Of a DNA stretch of 33,530 bases, positions 22,734 through 31,855 are shown one piece after another (the first letter of the stretch is position 1; each line of letters starts with the position of its first letter). The position numbers and the translations under genes are program-made. The DNA is taken from positions 3,295,569 through 3,329,098 of the forward strand of contig CP070691.1 in assembly GCA_020353195.1 (NCBI GenBank). The letters are read 5' to 3'. The DNA comes from Phycisphaerales bacterium (lineage in GTDB: Bacteria; Planctomycetota; Phycisphaerae; UBA1845). The notes under the pieces are model-generated. The model was not told the origin of the DNA and did no database searches. It worked only from the letters and a program-made list of their open reading frames with translations.

Positions 22734-25058
22734 ATGATTCCGCCAGACGCAATGGAAAACTGGACGATCATCAACGAGAAGTTCGACGCACACAGCCTCG
22801 GGCAGCACAACAGCGTTTTCACCGTGTCCAACGGCTACCTCGGCCTCAAAGGCAACCTGCAGGAAGACCGAAACGCCTGTCAACCCGTCACGCTGATAAA
22901 CGGCGTGTACGACGAGCTGGACATGTTCAGCCTCATCCGGGCGTCGAACGAGGAGCGGCGTTACCTCGACCCGGAATACTTCGACACCGCCGGCAAGAGC
23001 CCCGCCGTCGCCAACCTGCCCGATCCGCTGTACCTGCGCGTGTTCGTCGGCGATCGCGAAATCGCGATCGACCGGGGCGAGGTGATTGGCTTCACCCAGT
23101 TGCTCCAGATGGATCGCGGCGTGTACACCTACCGATTCGAGTACCGAGACTCGGCCGGACGCACCACGAACATCACCGCCACACGCTTCGCGTCACTCGC
23201 CCATCCGCACCGCGCGTTCATGCGCTACCGGATCACTCCGGTCGATCACGACGCCCCCGTCCGGGTCCTGAGCGGAATCAACGGTGCCGTGGTGTCGGAC
23301 ACGACCCGAGAGCGCCAGTTCCGCCTGACCGGGCTTGATGCCGACGATACGGAACGTTGTCGCTTGCACGCCCGTACGCCGGCCCGGAGTATCGACGTGC
23401 ACGTCGGCGTCGAGAACACGTGCCGCCACGGCCCAACGCCGATCTCGACACGCGGCGTGGTAGAGCATGACGCCGTCTATACCCTGTATGAGTTCGAAGC
23501 CGAACAGGACAAGCCGATCTGCATCGACCGCTGCATCGCCGTTGCCTGCTCGGAGGATGAACGGCACGGCGCGGTCGCCGACGTCGACGCGGAGCTGGAG
23601 GCCGCAACCCGCCAGGGCTTCGTCGCTGCCGCCGATGAGCAACGTGAGCAATGGACACGCCTCTGGAACCGTGCCGACGTCGAGATCGACGGGGACGACG
23701 ACGCCCAGCGATACCTGCGCTTCTGTCTCTACCACCTTCTGGCCGCCGCGCCCCGACACACCGACAAGCTCAGCGTACCGGTCAAACTGCTCACCGGCCA
23801 GTACTACCAGGGCAACGTCTTCTACGATGTCGACCTGTACATCGTGCCGTTCTACCTGTTCACCTTCCCCGAACTTGCCCGCACCTGTCTCAACTGGCGC
23901 TGCATCGGACTCGAACCCGGACGGGCAATAGCCCGCGAATTCGGGTACGCCGGGGCGAAGTTCGCCTGGCAAGCCGGGCCCTACGGCGAGGAATGCCTCG
24001 GCCGGTGGTGGCGGTTCACTCACACCAACGTGCACATCAACAGTGACGTCGCCTACACGCTGATGCAGTATCACCACGCCACCGGCGACGAAAACTTCAT
24101 GCGCGATCGCGGGATCGACGTGCTGGTCGAGACCGCACGCTTCTTTGCATCGCGCGTCGAACATGATGCCGGACGCGACGCCTACGACATGCATGACGTC
24201 GCCGGCCCCGACGAGGGCCACTGCGAAAGCACCAACAACTTCTACACGAACTATCTTGCCATCCGAAACTTGCGCTGGGCGGCGGACATGCTCGACGATC
24301 TGCGGCGCAACGACCCCGACGCTTGCGCCCACAGCCTGCACCGGCTGAACATAAACGAAAACGAACCGGACCGCTGGCGCCACGTCGCAGACCGGCTCAC
24401 GCTCCTGCTCGACCCCGAAACGAAGGTATACGAGCAGTGCAGGGGCTTCTATCAGCTCAAACCCGTTCCACCCGGACTCCTGGCGGACCGAAAGGCCTGG
24501 TTCGAAACGGTGTTCCCATACCAGGCCCTCAACCAGCCCGACGTCGTCATGGCGATGGTGCTGTTCCGCGACGAGTTCGACCACCAGGTCCGCCGCGCAA
24601 ACTGGAACTTCTACAAAGACAAGAGCATGAACTTCTCGTCAATGAGCTTCGCCGTCAATTCCATCATGGCTGCAGACACAGACGACATGGACCAGGCCTA
24701 TCACAACTTCATCGTCTCCGCCGGCATGGACATCGACGAGCAACTCACCGGGCGCAGGGATACGCACGAAGGCCTCCATGGGTCCGCCGCCGGCGGCGCC
24801 TGGATGGCCGCCGTCTTCGGCTTCGGCGGCGTCCACCTCTCGCAGAAAGGTCTACGCATCAACCCGAATCTGCCCCCGAAGTGGAAGGCGCTGCGGTTCA
24901 ACCTGGCCTACCGCGGCCAGGTACTGAACGTGTCCGTCGATCAGCACCACATCGCCGTCACGGCCGCCCGCGAACGACCGGAGGAGGTCACGCTGACCAT
25001 AGCCGGTCAGCCGGTCACGCTCACCCCTGGGCACACGTACCGCGCCCCCTATCGATAA
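22734..25058 (+). CDS. Glycoside hydrolase family 65 protein (alpha-glucoside phosphorylase-like)
   Basis: 774 residues, normal for the family, which splits alpha-linked disaccharides such as maltose, trehalose, kojibiose or nigerose with phosphate, giving beta-glucose 1-phosphate. The N-terminal beta-sandwich starts FDAHSLGQHNSVFTVSNGYL. The barrel carries the general acid Glu494 in VAGPDEGHCESTNNFYTNYL, and TNVHINSDVAYTLMQYHHA. The C-terminal phosphate-side motif is THEGLHGSAAGGAWMAAVFG. The usual H-x-F-W-D sugar-binding stretch reads NVFYDVDLY, a change at two positions. GAGG lies seven bases before the ATG. It is operonic with the HAD gene, consistent with sugar 1-phosphate metabolism. 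The substrate is unknown; hydrolase or transglucosidase activity is less likely. Confidence 0.88.
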   Translation: MIPPDAMENWTIINEKFDAHSLGQHNSVFTVSNGYLGLKGNLQEDRNACQPVTLINGVYDELDMFSLIRASNEERRYLDPEYFDTAGKSPAVANLPDPLYLRVFVGDREIAIDRGEVIGFTQLLQMDRGVYTYRFEYRDSAGRTTNITATRFASLAHPHRAFMRYRITPVDHDAPVRVLSGINGAVVSDTTRERQFRLTGLDADDTERCRLHARTPARSIDVHVGVENTCRHGPTPISTRGVVEHDAVYTLYEFEAEQDKPICIDRCIAVACSEDERHGAVADVDAELEAATRQGFVAAADEQREQWTRLWNRADVEIDGDDDAQRYLRFCLYHLLAAAPRHTDKLSVPVKLLTGQYYQGNVFYDVDLYIVPFYLFTFPELARTCLNWRCIGLEPGRAIAREFGYAGAKFAWQAGPYGEECLGRWWRFTHTNVHINSDVAYTLMQYHHATGDENFMRDRGIDVLVETARFFASRVEHDAGRDAYDMHDVAGPDEGHCESTNNFYTNYLAIRNLRWAADMLDDLRRNDPDACAHSLHRLNINENEPDRWRHVADRLTLLLDPETKVYEQCRGFYQLKPVPPGLLADRKAWFETVFPYQALNQPDVVMAMVLFRDEFDHQVRRANWNFYKDKSMNFSSMSFAVNSIMAADTDDMDQAYHNFIVSAGMDIDEQLTGRRDTHEGLHGSAAGGAWMAAVFGFGGVHLSQKGLRINPNLPPKWKALRFNLAYRGQVLNVSVDQHHIAVTAARERPEEVTLTIAGQPVTLTPGHTYRAPYR

Positions 25059-25141
25059 CGGCGACGCCCGCGACGGCAGGCAACGCCGCCAACGACCACC
25101 TCGCATCGGCCGAAGACCGTGCGGCCTAGCGGACAAGCACA

Positions 25142-26383
25142 CTACGCCCCGTACCGCGCGATGATCTCATCCCTGCTCTTGCCCAGGATGTCGTATTTCC
25201 TGCCGACCTTGGTGAACGCTTCGATGGCTTTGTCGATGTGTTCCGGCTCGTGCCCGGCCGATATCTGAACACGGATCCGGGCTTGGCCCTTCGGCACCAC
25301 CGGATAGTAGAACCCGATGACGTAGATGCCCTCGTAATACAGATCGCGGGCGATGTCCTGTGACAGCTTAGCGTTGTACAGCATGATCGGTACGATCGGG
25401 TGAACACCCTCGCGGATGCCGAAGCCGGCTTCCGTCATGGCCCGGCGGAACCGCACGGTGTTGGCTTCCAGCTTGTCCCGCAGCGCCGTCGATTCTGTCA
25501 GAAGGTCCAGGCACTTGATCGCCGCCGACACGATGACCGGCGGCAGCGTGTTCGAGAACAGGTACGGGCGCGAACGCTGCCGGAGCATGCCGATAATCTC
25601 GGCACGACCCGACGTGCACCCACCCGATGCGCCGCCCATGGCTTTGCCCAGGGTCGTGGTGATCACGTCGATCCGACCCATCACACCGCAATGTTCATGG
25701 GTCCCACGCCCCGTCCGCCCCATGAACCCCGTCGCGTGGGAATCGTCAACCGTCACGAGAGCGTCGTACCTCTCGGCCAACTCGCAGATCGCGTCAAGCT
25801 TCGCCACATCACCGTCCATGCTGAACACGCCGTCGGTAACCACCATACGATAGCGGGCGCCGGCCGCCTCCTTCAGCTTGCCTTCGAGATCGCCCATGTC
25901 GGCGTGCTTGTAGATGTACCGCTTCGCCTTGCACAGGCGGATGCCGTCGATGATCGACGCGTGGTTGAGCTGGTCCGTGATGATCGCGTCTTCCTCGCCC
26001 AGCAGTGCCTCGAACAGCCCGCCGTTCGCGTCAAAGCAGGAGCTGTACAGAATCGTGTCCTCCGTGCCAAGAAAGCGGGTGAGCTTCTGCTCCAGCTCCT
26101 TGTGAATGTCCTGCGTGCCGCAGATGAACCGCACGCTGCTCATCCCGTACCCGCGCCGGTCGAGGCCGCCACGCGCCGCCTCCAACAACGCCGGGTGCGA
26201 CGACAAGCCCAGATAATTGTTCGCGCAGAAGTTCGTGACGTCAGACGGCCGCTCACCACGCGGATAGATCACGTGGATGTCGGCGGCCTGCGGCGAGACG
26301 ATCAGACGCTCCTCCTTGAACAGACCCGCGCCCCGAATCTCATCCAGTTGCCCCTGAAGGTCCCGCTTCATCGCGCCGAACAT
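25142..26383 (-). CDS. kbl: Glycine C-acetyltransferase (2-amino-3-ketobutyrate CoA ligase)
   Basis: 413 residues from the ATG at 26383-26381, which has AGGAGG eight bases ahead. PLP enzyme that splits 2-amino-3-ketobutyrate with CoA into glycine and acetyl-CoA, the second step of threonine breakdown. Motifs: [52 protein letters not shown], and the PLP lysine in [14 protein letters not shown], then [11 protein letters not shown]. Family length is about 400. It lies 55 bases downstream of tdh in the same direction, the standard pairing, which supports the assignment over other alpha-oxoamine synthases (KAS, BioF, SPT). Confidence 0.94.
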   Translation of the reverse strand: MFGAMKRDLQGQLDEIRGAGLFKEERLIVSPQAADIHVIYPRGERPSDVTNFCANNYLGLSSHPALLEAARGGLDRRGYGMSSVRFICGTQDIHKELEQKLTRFLGTEDTILYSSCFDANGGLFEALLGEEDAIITDQLNHASIIDGIRLCKAKRYIYKHADMGDLEGKLKEAAGARYRMVVTDGVFSMDGDVAKLDAICELAERYDALVTVDDSHATGFMGRTGRGTHEHCGVMGRIDVITTTLGKAMGGASGGCTSGRAEIIGMLRQRSRPYLFSNTLPPVIVSAAIKCLDLLTESTALRDKLEANTVRFRRAMTEAGFGIREGVHPIVPIMLYNAKLSQDIARDLYYEGIYVIGFYYPVVPKGQARIRVQISAGHEPEHIDKAIEAFTKVGRKYDILGKSRDEIIARYGA

Positions 26384-26438
26384 GGAAGGCTCCTCCTGGT
26401 TCCCCGACTGGCCGCATTCGGGCATTCCGGCACCGCAA

Positions 26439-27575
26439 TTAAGGGTGCTTGATCTTGCCCGTGATGTCCGGGTCTTCCTCGGCCGCGCGATCCAGAGCCG
26501 GAACCGGCACCGGCTCTCGATGCTCCGGCGTCAGGACGATCTTGCACGCTTTGCCCGCCGCCAACAACTCCATCGCATCGTCGATCTCGTCGAAGCGAAC
26601 CCTCTTGCTGATCAGCGGACGAACGTCGACCACCTTGTTCGCCAGCAGCCACTGCGTCCTGTACCACGTGTCGAAAATCTTCCGACCGTTGACCGCCAGC
26701 ACCGTCAGGTTCTTGAAAATCATGTTCTCCGCTACGTCGAGCTCCACCTTGTTGGACGGAATGCCGAACAGCACGACCGTGCCCCCGTTGCGGACCGCCT
26801 GGAATGCCGCAGTGATGGCGGGCGGAGCCCCGCTCATCTCGATGATGATGTCGATGCCCAGATTGCCGTTCGCGGCGATCAGGGTCGAGACCATGTCACC
26901 ACCGGGCAACTCACGCGGATTGAAAACGGCGTCGGCGCCCATCTGACGGGCAAGGTCCAGGCGGAAATCGTTCACGTCCGTCGCATAGACCACCGACGCC
27001 CCCGACGCCTTGGCGATCCCCACGCTGAAGCAACCGATCGGCCCGCACCCGAACACCGCTACCGATTGACCCGTCACATCCTTGCTCAGCGTCGCGAACA
27101 CCGCGTTGCCGAACGGCTCCTGAATCGACGCGATCTCCGTGGGCAGCTTCTCGCGATCGTTCAGCCAGATCACCTGCTCGGGCACCGCCGCGTAGTTCGC
27201 GAACACCCCCTCCCGGTCCACACCCAGAATCCGCGTCTTCGGACACAGGTGACGCTGACCCGTCCGACACTGATAGCACATGCCGCACGTCACATGCGAT
27301 TCCGCCGACACGTAATCGCCGACCCGGGCATGCTCGACCTTGGACCCCACCTCGACAATCGTGCCTGCAAACTCGTGACCGATCGTCAGCGGTGGTTTGA
27401 TCCGGTGCTGAGACCATTCGTCCCACCGCCAGATGTGCAGGTCGGTCCCGCAGATGCTGGCCGCCTCCACCTGAATCAGCACCTCGTCCGGCTCGATCGC
27501 GGGAACCGGAATATCCTCGATGACCAGTCCTTGCTCCGGCCGGACCTTCCGAATCGCGGACATCATCCTGGCCAT
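26439..27575 (-). CDS. tdh: L-threonine 3-dehydrogenase
   Basis: 378 residues from the ATG at 27575-27573, with GGGAGG six bases upstream. Zn-dependent medium-chain dehydrogenase: threonine + NAD+ to 2-amino-3-ketobutyrate, the substrate of Kbl encoded next. Motifs: [17 protein letters not shown] with catalytic Zn Cys, [13 protein letters not shown], four structural Zn cysteines in [15 protein letters not shown], Rossmann [18 protein letters not shown]. Threonine dehydrogenase is favoured over other alcohol dehydrogenases by the [17 protein letters not shown] segment and the kbl neighbour. After the normal family end at about KIVLTPEH there is a tail of about 25 residues ending DITGKIKHP that E. 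coli Tdh (341 residues) does not have. Confidence 0.94.
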   Translation of the reverse strand: MARMMSAIRKVRPEQGLVIEDIPVPAIEPDEVLIQVEAASICGTDLHIWRWDEWSQHRIKPPLTIGHEFAGTIVEVGSKVEHARVGDYVSAESHVTCGMCYQCRTGQRHLCPKTRILGVDREGVFANYAAVPEQVIWLNDREKLPTEIASIQEPFGNAVFATLSKDVTGQSVAVFGCGPIGCFSVGIAKASGASVVYATDVNDFRLDLARQMGADAVFNPRELPGGDMVSTLIAANGNLGIDIIIEMSGAPPAITAAFQAVRNGGTVVLFGIPSNKVELDVAENMIFKNLTVLAVNGRKIFDTWYRTQWLLANKVVDVRPLISKRVRFDEIDDAMELLAAGKACKIVLTPEHREPVPVPALDRAAEEDPDITGKIKHP

Positions 27576-27631
27576 GGCCGCCTCCCGTTTCTCCTCGGAG
27601 AAAACCTCGCACCGCGGCGCGGCGGTCACGC

Positions 27632-28492
27632 CTAGCGGTGACCGGGCACCGGACGAACCGGCTCCTCCAGCGGCTCCTCAACCACCTGGTACTTCTTCGT
27701 TTCCGCCGGAAGCCTGAACGCCTCCGCGGACACGCCGCTGTTGATGCTCTTGCTGGTCAAATCGGGGAACAGCGCCGTGATGATCTTGGCCGGCTCCCCG
27801 TCGGGGTCCGCCTCGAACGCGACGATCTTGACCGGCAAGTCCAACACCCGCGACACGAAGAACTCCAGCCGGCTGTACGTATCGGCCAAACGGCTCCCCG
27901 GACGAGGTATGCAAACCAGATGGTCCGTGTTCTTCGGGTCGCCTTCCTCTGCACCGGCTAGCGTAACCCGGAAATGACGCAGAATCTCATCCTTACGCTG
28001 CCCGAACGGGATCGGAAACGGCGCCCGCTCCAGGCTGAACAGGTCCACGGTCTCCCCCTTGCCGATCACCTCCCGCCGGATGACGGTCTTGCTCACTTCC
28101 TTGGCTTCTGACAGCCAGCGGTCCTCGAACAGGTACCACTCCTTCTTCCGGCTTACGATCCCGCCTTCGTGCATCTTGTCGAACGTGATGAAGAACGTCG
28201 CATTGGGCTGAGTCCGCTTGTACAGAATCTGCCCGAACTTCGTGAACTCCGACAACCCGATCAGGTCTTCAACCGTGTACTCCACCCGGCACCGCAAATC
28301 GCCCACGCGGTCGCCCATGGCCTCCATCCGCTCCAGGATGGACCTGATCTGCACGTCGCTCTCAGACGGAGCCGGTTGGCTTGTCGAATGAGTTGTGGGT
28401 CGTGACGTCGGCGAACTCGCCGGCGCAGACGCGGGCGGAATCGCCACCCCCGCGAACACGACAATCCCCGCCATGAGAATCAACTGCAACAT
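27632..28492 (-). CDS. LolA-like periplasmic protein
   Basis: 286 residues. The N-terminus MLQLILMAGIVVFAGVAIPP is a signal-type helix, followed by a Ser/Thr/Pro/Ala-rich linker to about residue 45. The remainder has the alternating pattern of the LolA/LppX half-barrel: SILERMEAMGDRVGDLRCRV, VEDLIGLSEFTKFGQILYKR, YLFEDRWLSEAKEVSKTVI and FFVSRVLDLPVKIVAFEADP. Such proteins bind lipids or lipoprotein acyl chains in the periplasm. GGAGG lies six bases before the ATG. It is transcribed after the VTT-like and MacB/LolD-like ABC genes, so a shared role in envelope lipid or lipoprotein traffic is reasonable but inferred. The fold call is from pattern only. Confidence 0.6.
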   Translation of the reverse strand: MLQLILMAGIVVFAGVAIPPASAPASSPTSRPTTHSTSQPAPSESDVQIRSILERMEAMGDRVGDLRCRVEYTVEDLIGLSEFTKFGQILYKRTQPNATFFITFDKMHEGGIVSRKKEWYLFEDRWLSEAKEVSKTVIRREVIGKGETVDLFSLERAPFPIPFGQRKDEILRHFRVTLAGAEEGDPKNTDHLVCIPRPGSRLADTYSRLEFFVSRVLDLPVKIVAFEADPDGEPAKIITALFPDLTSKSINSGVSAEAFRLPAETKKYQVVEEPLEEPVRPVPGHR

Positions 28493-28553
28493 CCGCGGCC
28501 TCCGGCGACACGCGCAACCCCGGTCACGTCAGGAAGCACCCCGCGCGCCTATG

Positions 28554-29333
28554 CTAGGAGTTTCCCTCCCCCCGGGCAAGACCGGTATCTCCTCCCTCCG
28601 ACAACGACCGGCACCGCCGGCGGCGGAACACCGACTGCATGACCTTCAACCCTGTCAGTAGCACGAGGACCACCTGGATCACCACGATGTCCCGCGTCGT
28701 GAGCTTCAGCCCCGCCGCCGACAGCGCGAGCAGGCCGTATCGAAAGAACCGGCCCACGAAGTAGGCCCCCCCAAACCGGATGCGTGAGTACCGGGCCGCA
28801 ATCGCCAGCACGCGAACCACGTCTACGGGAACCGGAATGAAGCTGAACGCCGTGATCGTCCAGAACGGAGCCACGGAGAACCACGATGCCGCCAGTTGAT
28901 ACAACCGCGTCTCCCGAATGCGCCCCACCGCCCGGTAGCGCAGCATGAAGGTGAGAATGTGATATTCGTTCAGGTTGGCCACCCCGGTCGCAAACGCACA
29001 CAGAACCGCCACGACCGCCACCCGCATCGGCACCGACTCGGTCAGCCCCACGTCGTTGCTCGCCAGCAGCATCACCACCCACGCCGTCGGCAGCGGGAGG
29101 AACAGACAGCACAACGACAGGTAGAACATCCCCACCGCCGCCAGCCACACTCCCAGCTCCCCCGTCATCCCTGCCTCCACACGGGCGAACCACCACACGC
29201 CGACCCCCGTCAACACCGCCAGCCAGGCCAGGAACCCCGCAAACCACGCGCGCAGGTTCGCGTCGTCACCCGCCGATCGACCGTCGGGACCGTTGACCCG
29301 CGCGAACCACCGTGCCACCGCCGTTGCGCTCAC
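28554..29333 (-). CDS. VTT/DedA-like polytopic membrane protein
   Basis: 259 residues from the GTG at 29333-29331, whose first bases overlap the stop of the ABC ATPase (GTGA). Five to six hydrophobic stretches. The most informative part is FSFIPVPVDVVRVLAIAARY followed by FGGAYFVGRFFRYGLLALS, which resembles the conserved Pro/Arg region of the VTT (SNARE-associated, DedA) family, implicated in phospholipid scrambling or transport. It ends with a basic Arg-rich tail. Translational coupling to an ABC ATPase suggests it acts with that system. Family membership is probable but not certain, since the second conserved VTT glycine-rich loop is not clear. Confidence 0.6.
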   Translation of the reverse strand: MSATAVARWFARVNGPDGRSAGDDANLRAWFAGFLAWLAVLTGVGVWWFARVEAGMTGELGVWLAAVGMFYLSLCCLFLPLPTAWVVMLLASNDVGLTESVPMRVAVVAVLCAFATGVANLNEYHILTFMLRYRAVGRIRETRLYQLAASWFSVAPFWTITAFSFIPVPVDVVRVLAIAARYSRIRFGGAYFVGRFFRYGLLALSAAGLKLTTRDIVVIQVVLVLLTGLKVMQSVFRRRRCRSLSEGGDTGLARGEGNS

Positions 29334-30007
29334 TCCACCGGCTCCAGCATACCGTCCTTCATGTGTAGAATCCGATCCGCCGCCGACGCGCATCCCGCGT
29401 CGTGCGTAATCATGATCACCGTCAAACCGTACGCATCGTGGAACCGCCGGAACAGGTCGATCACCAGTTGAGTATTCGCCGAGTCGAGGTTCCCCGTTGG
29501 CTCGTCAGCCAGCACAATCGCCGGCCGGCATGCGACCGCACGGGCAATCGCCACCCGCTGCTGCTCGCCCATCGAAAGGTGCCCCGGCTTGCGATGAACG
29601 CATTCCTCCAGCCCGACCTCCCTCAGCACGCGCGCCGCCTGACCGTCGAGCGCCGCGCCCCGCAGCTGCAGCGCCAGGTCAATGTTGCCCCGCGCGGAAA
29701 TCGTCCGAAGAAGATTGAACCGCTGAAACACGAAACCGATTCTCTCTCGCCGCACCGTCGTACGCCCCCGGTCGGACAGCGATAGACAATCCGCCCCGTC
29801 AACCAACAGCACGTCCGCCGACGTAGGCCGCGCCATCAGACCCAGAACATTCAACAGCGTCGTCTTGCCGCATCCGGACGGACCCATGACGGCCACGAAC
29901 TCGCCCCGCTCAACCGTCAGGTCGATCCCCCGCAGCACGTGGGCGACACGGTCACCGTCACGGTAGTCCTTGCAAATGCCGCGCGCTGTCAGTATCGCGT
30001 CGCTCAT
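29330..30007 (-). CDS. ABC transporter ATP-binding protein, MacB/LolD type
   Basis: 225 residues, one complete nucleotide-binding domain. Walker A is [16 protein letters not shown]-loop [13 protein letters not shown], Walker [14 protein letters not shown] and H-loop MITHDAG. The signature reads [14 protein letters not shown] rather than LSGGQ, a conservative variant common in this subfamily. MacB/LolD-type ATPases power mechanotransmission or lipoprotein extraction by FtsX-fold permeases without moving substrate through the membrane. The permease gene is upstream (52-base gap) and the VTT-like gene overlaps downstream. Confidence 0.93.
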   Translation of the reverse strand: MSDAILTARGICKDYRDGDRVAHVLRGIDLTVERGEFVAVMGPSGCGKTTLLNVLGLMARPTSADVLLVDGADCLSLSDRGRTTVRRERIGFVFQRFNLLRTISARGNIDLALQLRGAALDGQAARVLREVGLEECVHRKPGHLSMGEQQRVAIARAVACRPAIVLADEPTGNLDSANTQLVIDLFRRFHDAYGLTVIMITHDAGCASAADRILHMKDGMLEPVE

Positions 30008-30059
30008 TCCACTTACCGACGACCCGCGTCTCCCCTCCGTGTCCCGCGTTCTCTATGCA

Positions 30060-31343
30060 CTACTCGAACGACAGCGCCGCCGCCGGGTCCAGACGCGCCG
30101 CCCGGTAACCCGGGTACAACGCGCTGATCGCCCCGCCGACAAGCCCGACGGCGACCGCCAGCACCAGCCAACGCCATTGAATGTCCACCGTCTGCAACGG
30201 CATCGTGGCCTCGATCACTACCCGAATGCCGTACGCCAGAAGAATCCCGAATACCGTGCCCGCCGAACAGACCAGCACCGACTCCCACACCACGATCGCC
30301 ATCACGTACCGCTTCGTCGCCCCCAGGGATTTCAGGATGCCGATCTCGCGAGTCCGTTCCAGAATCAACGTGTACATCGTCAGCATGATGAACAGAAAAC
30401 AGACCGCCAACGCCACCGCGCTGGCCACGTTGATGTACGTATAGACCTGGGAAAAACTGTCCCGCAGCAGCGAACCGTACTGCGTTTTCAACTCGACGTT
30501 CGCATTCAGCTTCCGGGCCAGCGCGTCCGCAACGACTTCCGCCTGCCCGGGGTCCCGGAGCTTCACGAAGAACATGCTCGACCACGGCACGCCGCCGTTG
30601 AGAATGTGCCGGATCGTCTGGATCGGAGCGAAAACCCGACCCGCCACCCCCGCCTCCACGACACCCACGATCCGGAAACGCTGACCGAACACCTCGGTCA
30701 CGTCGCCTACGCTGTACCCGCCCACCCGGGCCAGTCGCGTATCGATGATCAACTCACAGGCCCGGCGCACCTCATCGGACGTGACGCGCTCAGGATCGTA
30801 CCGGCGGCTGTTGCCCCGCAACTGCTCGATCCGCTGCTTGAACGCGCGACCGCCGGGAAACAAATCCCCCTGCCGGAGACGACGGCTGCCCAGAAAACCG
30901 TCCATGTCCGCCGGGTCGATCCCGAACAAACGCTGCTGCTGACCACCCAACCGCACCGTGTCAAGAAAAACCGGTATCGCCTTGGCCACCACCGGCTCAC
31001 CCTCCAGCGCCGCCGACTCGATCAGCTCGACATAAGTGTCGGGAAAAATCGCCCCGCCCTGGAAGATTACGTTCGCGTGCCGCGGCAGAACGATCAACTC
31101 CGCATCCACGCTCTCCATCCGCTGGGCAACCTCGTTAAGCGTGCCATGCGACAGGCTCAGTTGCACCACCATCATCGCCACACCGATACCGACCGCCGCG
31201 GCACACAATGCGGTGCGCAGCTTGTGATGCAGCAGATTGGCCACCGGCAGCCGAAGCAACGTCAGGTCCCCTGTGAACCCCCACCCGCCCAGCAAAACGA
31301 ACTCCCCGCCGACAACCGAGCCCGCTCCCCCGGCGGCCTTCAC
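30060..31343 (-). CDS. ABC transporter permease, MacB/FtsX family
   Basis: 427 residues from a GTG at 31343. The first helix begins near LLRLPVANLLHHKLRTALCA and is followed by a large periplasmic domain (about residues 65-290; MacB-PCD type, with the YSVGDVTEVFGQRFRIVGVV segment). Three more helices follow: VASAVALAVCFLFIMLTMY, a second around VWESVLVCSAGTVFGILLAY, and LVLAVAVGLVGGAISALYPG. ILERTREIGILKSLGATKRY is the hallmark FtsX coupling segment. The start is uncertain: residues 1-25 are Gly-rich and not conserved, and a TTG at about residue 28 is possible. A promoter at 31371-31398 would leave about 20 bases before the GTG. Confidence 0.88.
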   Translation of the reverse strand: MKAAGGAGSVVGGEFVLLGGWGFTGDLTLLRLPVANLLHHKLRTALCAAAVGIGVAMMVVQLSLSHGTLNEVAQRMESVDAELIVLPRHANVIFQGGAIFPDTYVELIESAALEGEPVVAKAIPVFLDTVRLGGQQQRLFGIDPADMDGFLGSRRLRQGDLFPGGRAFKQRIEQLRGNSRRYDPERVTSDEVRRACELIIDTRLARVGGYSVGDVTEVFGQRFRIVGVVEAGVAGRVFAPIQTIRHILNGGVPWSSMFFVKLRDPGQAEVVADALARKLNANVELKTQYGSLLRDSFSQVYTYINVASAVALAVCFLFIMLTMYTLILERTREIGILKSLGATKRYVMAIVVWESVLVCSAGTVFGILLAYGIRVVIEATMPLQTVDIQWRWLVLAVAVGLVGGAISALYPGYRAARLDPAAALSFE

Positions 31344-31370
31344 GCGCGCCGCTCACCCACACTCCGCGCA

Positions 31371-31398
31371 AGTGTAGTCACGCCGACCGGCCCATCAA
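31371..31398 (-). promoter_or_regulatory. Promoter candidate for the ABC/VTT/LolA-like operon
   Basis: Minus strand: -35 TTGATG (31398-31393), 16-base spacer, -10 TACACT (31376-31371). Start near 31364, about 20 bases upstream of the permease GTG. Both hexamers match at four of six positions. Confidence 0.35.
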
Positions 31399-31523
31399 GC
31401 AGATGAATCATCGGCCCGCGCCCGCCGTACGCCTGCACCGGTTGGCGCCCTCCGGACCACACCGGCCACGCGACCGCGCGCGCAGCTGACCGGCGGCCCC
31501 AGGCGCCGTCCACGGGACAAAAC

Positions 31524-31701
31524 GAAAGCACCAAACGCCACATGGGCGCCTGGTGCTTTCCGGAGGGGAAAGAAGCTCCGCTAGCTTCGTCGCTTTTGAT
31601 GGATACCGCTTCGGCAGCCACGCCGTGACCGCTAACCGACGTCTTCAACGCTGCCGGCGCCGGGGTGGTGCGCTATCGTCTCCTCCTGGCCACCAACCCC
31701 G
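31524..31701 (-). ncRNA. Candidate structured RNA of about 180 bases (four successive hairpins)
   Basis: Read on the minus strand, four stems follow one another: 31701-31697/31695-31691 with 31670-31661 (10 pairs, one bulge); 31656-31650 with 31618-31612 (7 pairs); 31588-31583 with 31577-31572 (6 pairs); and 31560-31551 with 31533-31524 (10 pairs, then a 2x2 internal loop and 4 more pairs). The last is followed by GTTTTGTCC, a modest terminator tail. A TAGAAT -10 element at 31716-31711 would place the start at about 31704, immediately before the first stem; its -35 is poor. It matches no RNA family I recognise. It could be a small RNA, a leader of the ABC operon, or the glycogen synthase 3' end. 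Confidence 0.4.
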
Positions 31702-31855
31702 CCGTTACTGATTCTAGCCAATACACTTATCGTTCATCTGACGCGTCGCGCCAATAGGGTATGTGCCGTAAATCCTCGCTTCAGCAAGGTCACTCACGCC
31801 TTATTCTTATCTGGTTTAACATGCGGCCACCTGTGGGCTCTTCCCTAAACCACCA

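Larger units (their letters stand above)
31344..31855. other. 512-base intergenic region, the longest in the window
   Basis: It lies between glycogen synthase and the ABC permease gene, both on the minus strand. It holds the hairpin series (31524-31701), a -10-like TAGAAT, a promoter candidate near the permease, and an AT-richer part at about 31700-31850. A 102-codon frame (31340-31648) with a TTG start has Arg/Gly/Ala-biased composition and runs through two of the hairpins, so I do not call it. Confidence 0.6.

Noticed and set aside
31340..31648. 102-codon minus-strand frame ending in a GTGA overlap with the ABC permease start
   Set aside because: It needs a TTG start, has Arg/Gly/Ala-biased composition with no recognisable domain, and runs through two strong hairpins. 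The overlap can arise by chance in GC-rich DNA.
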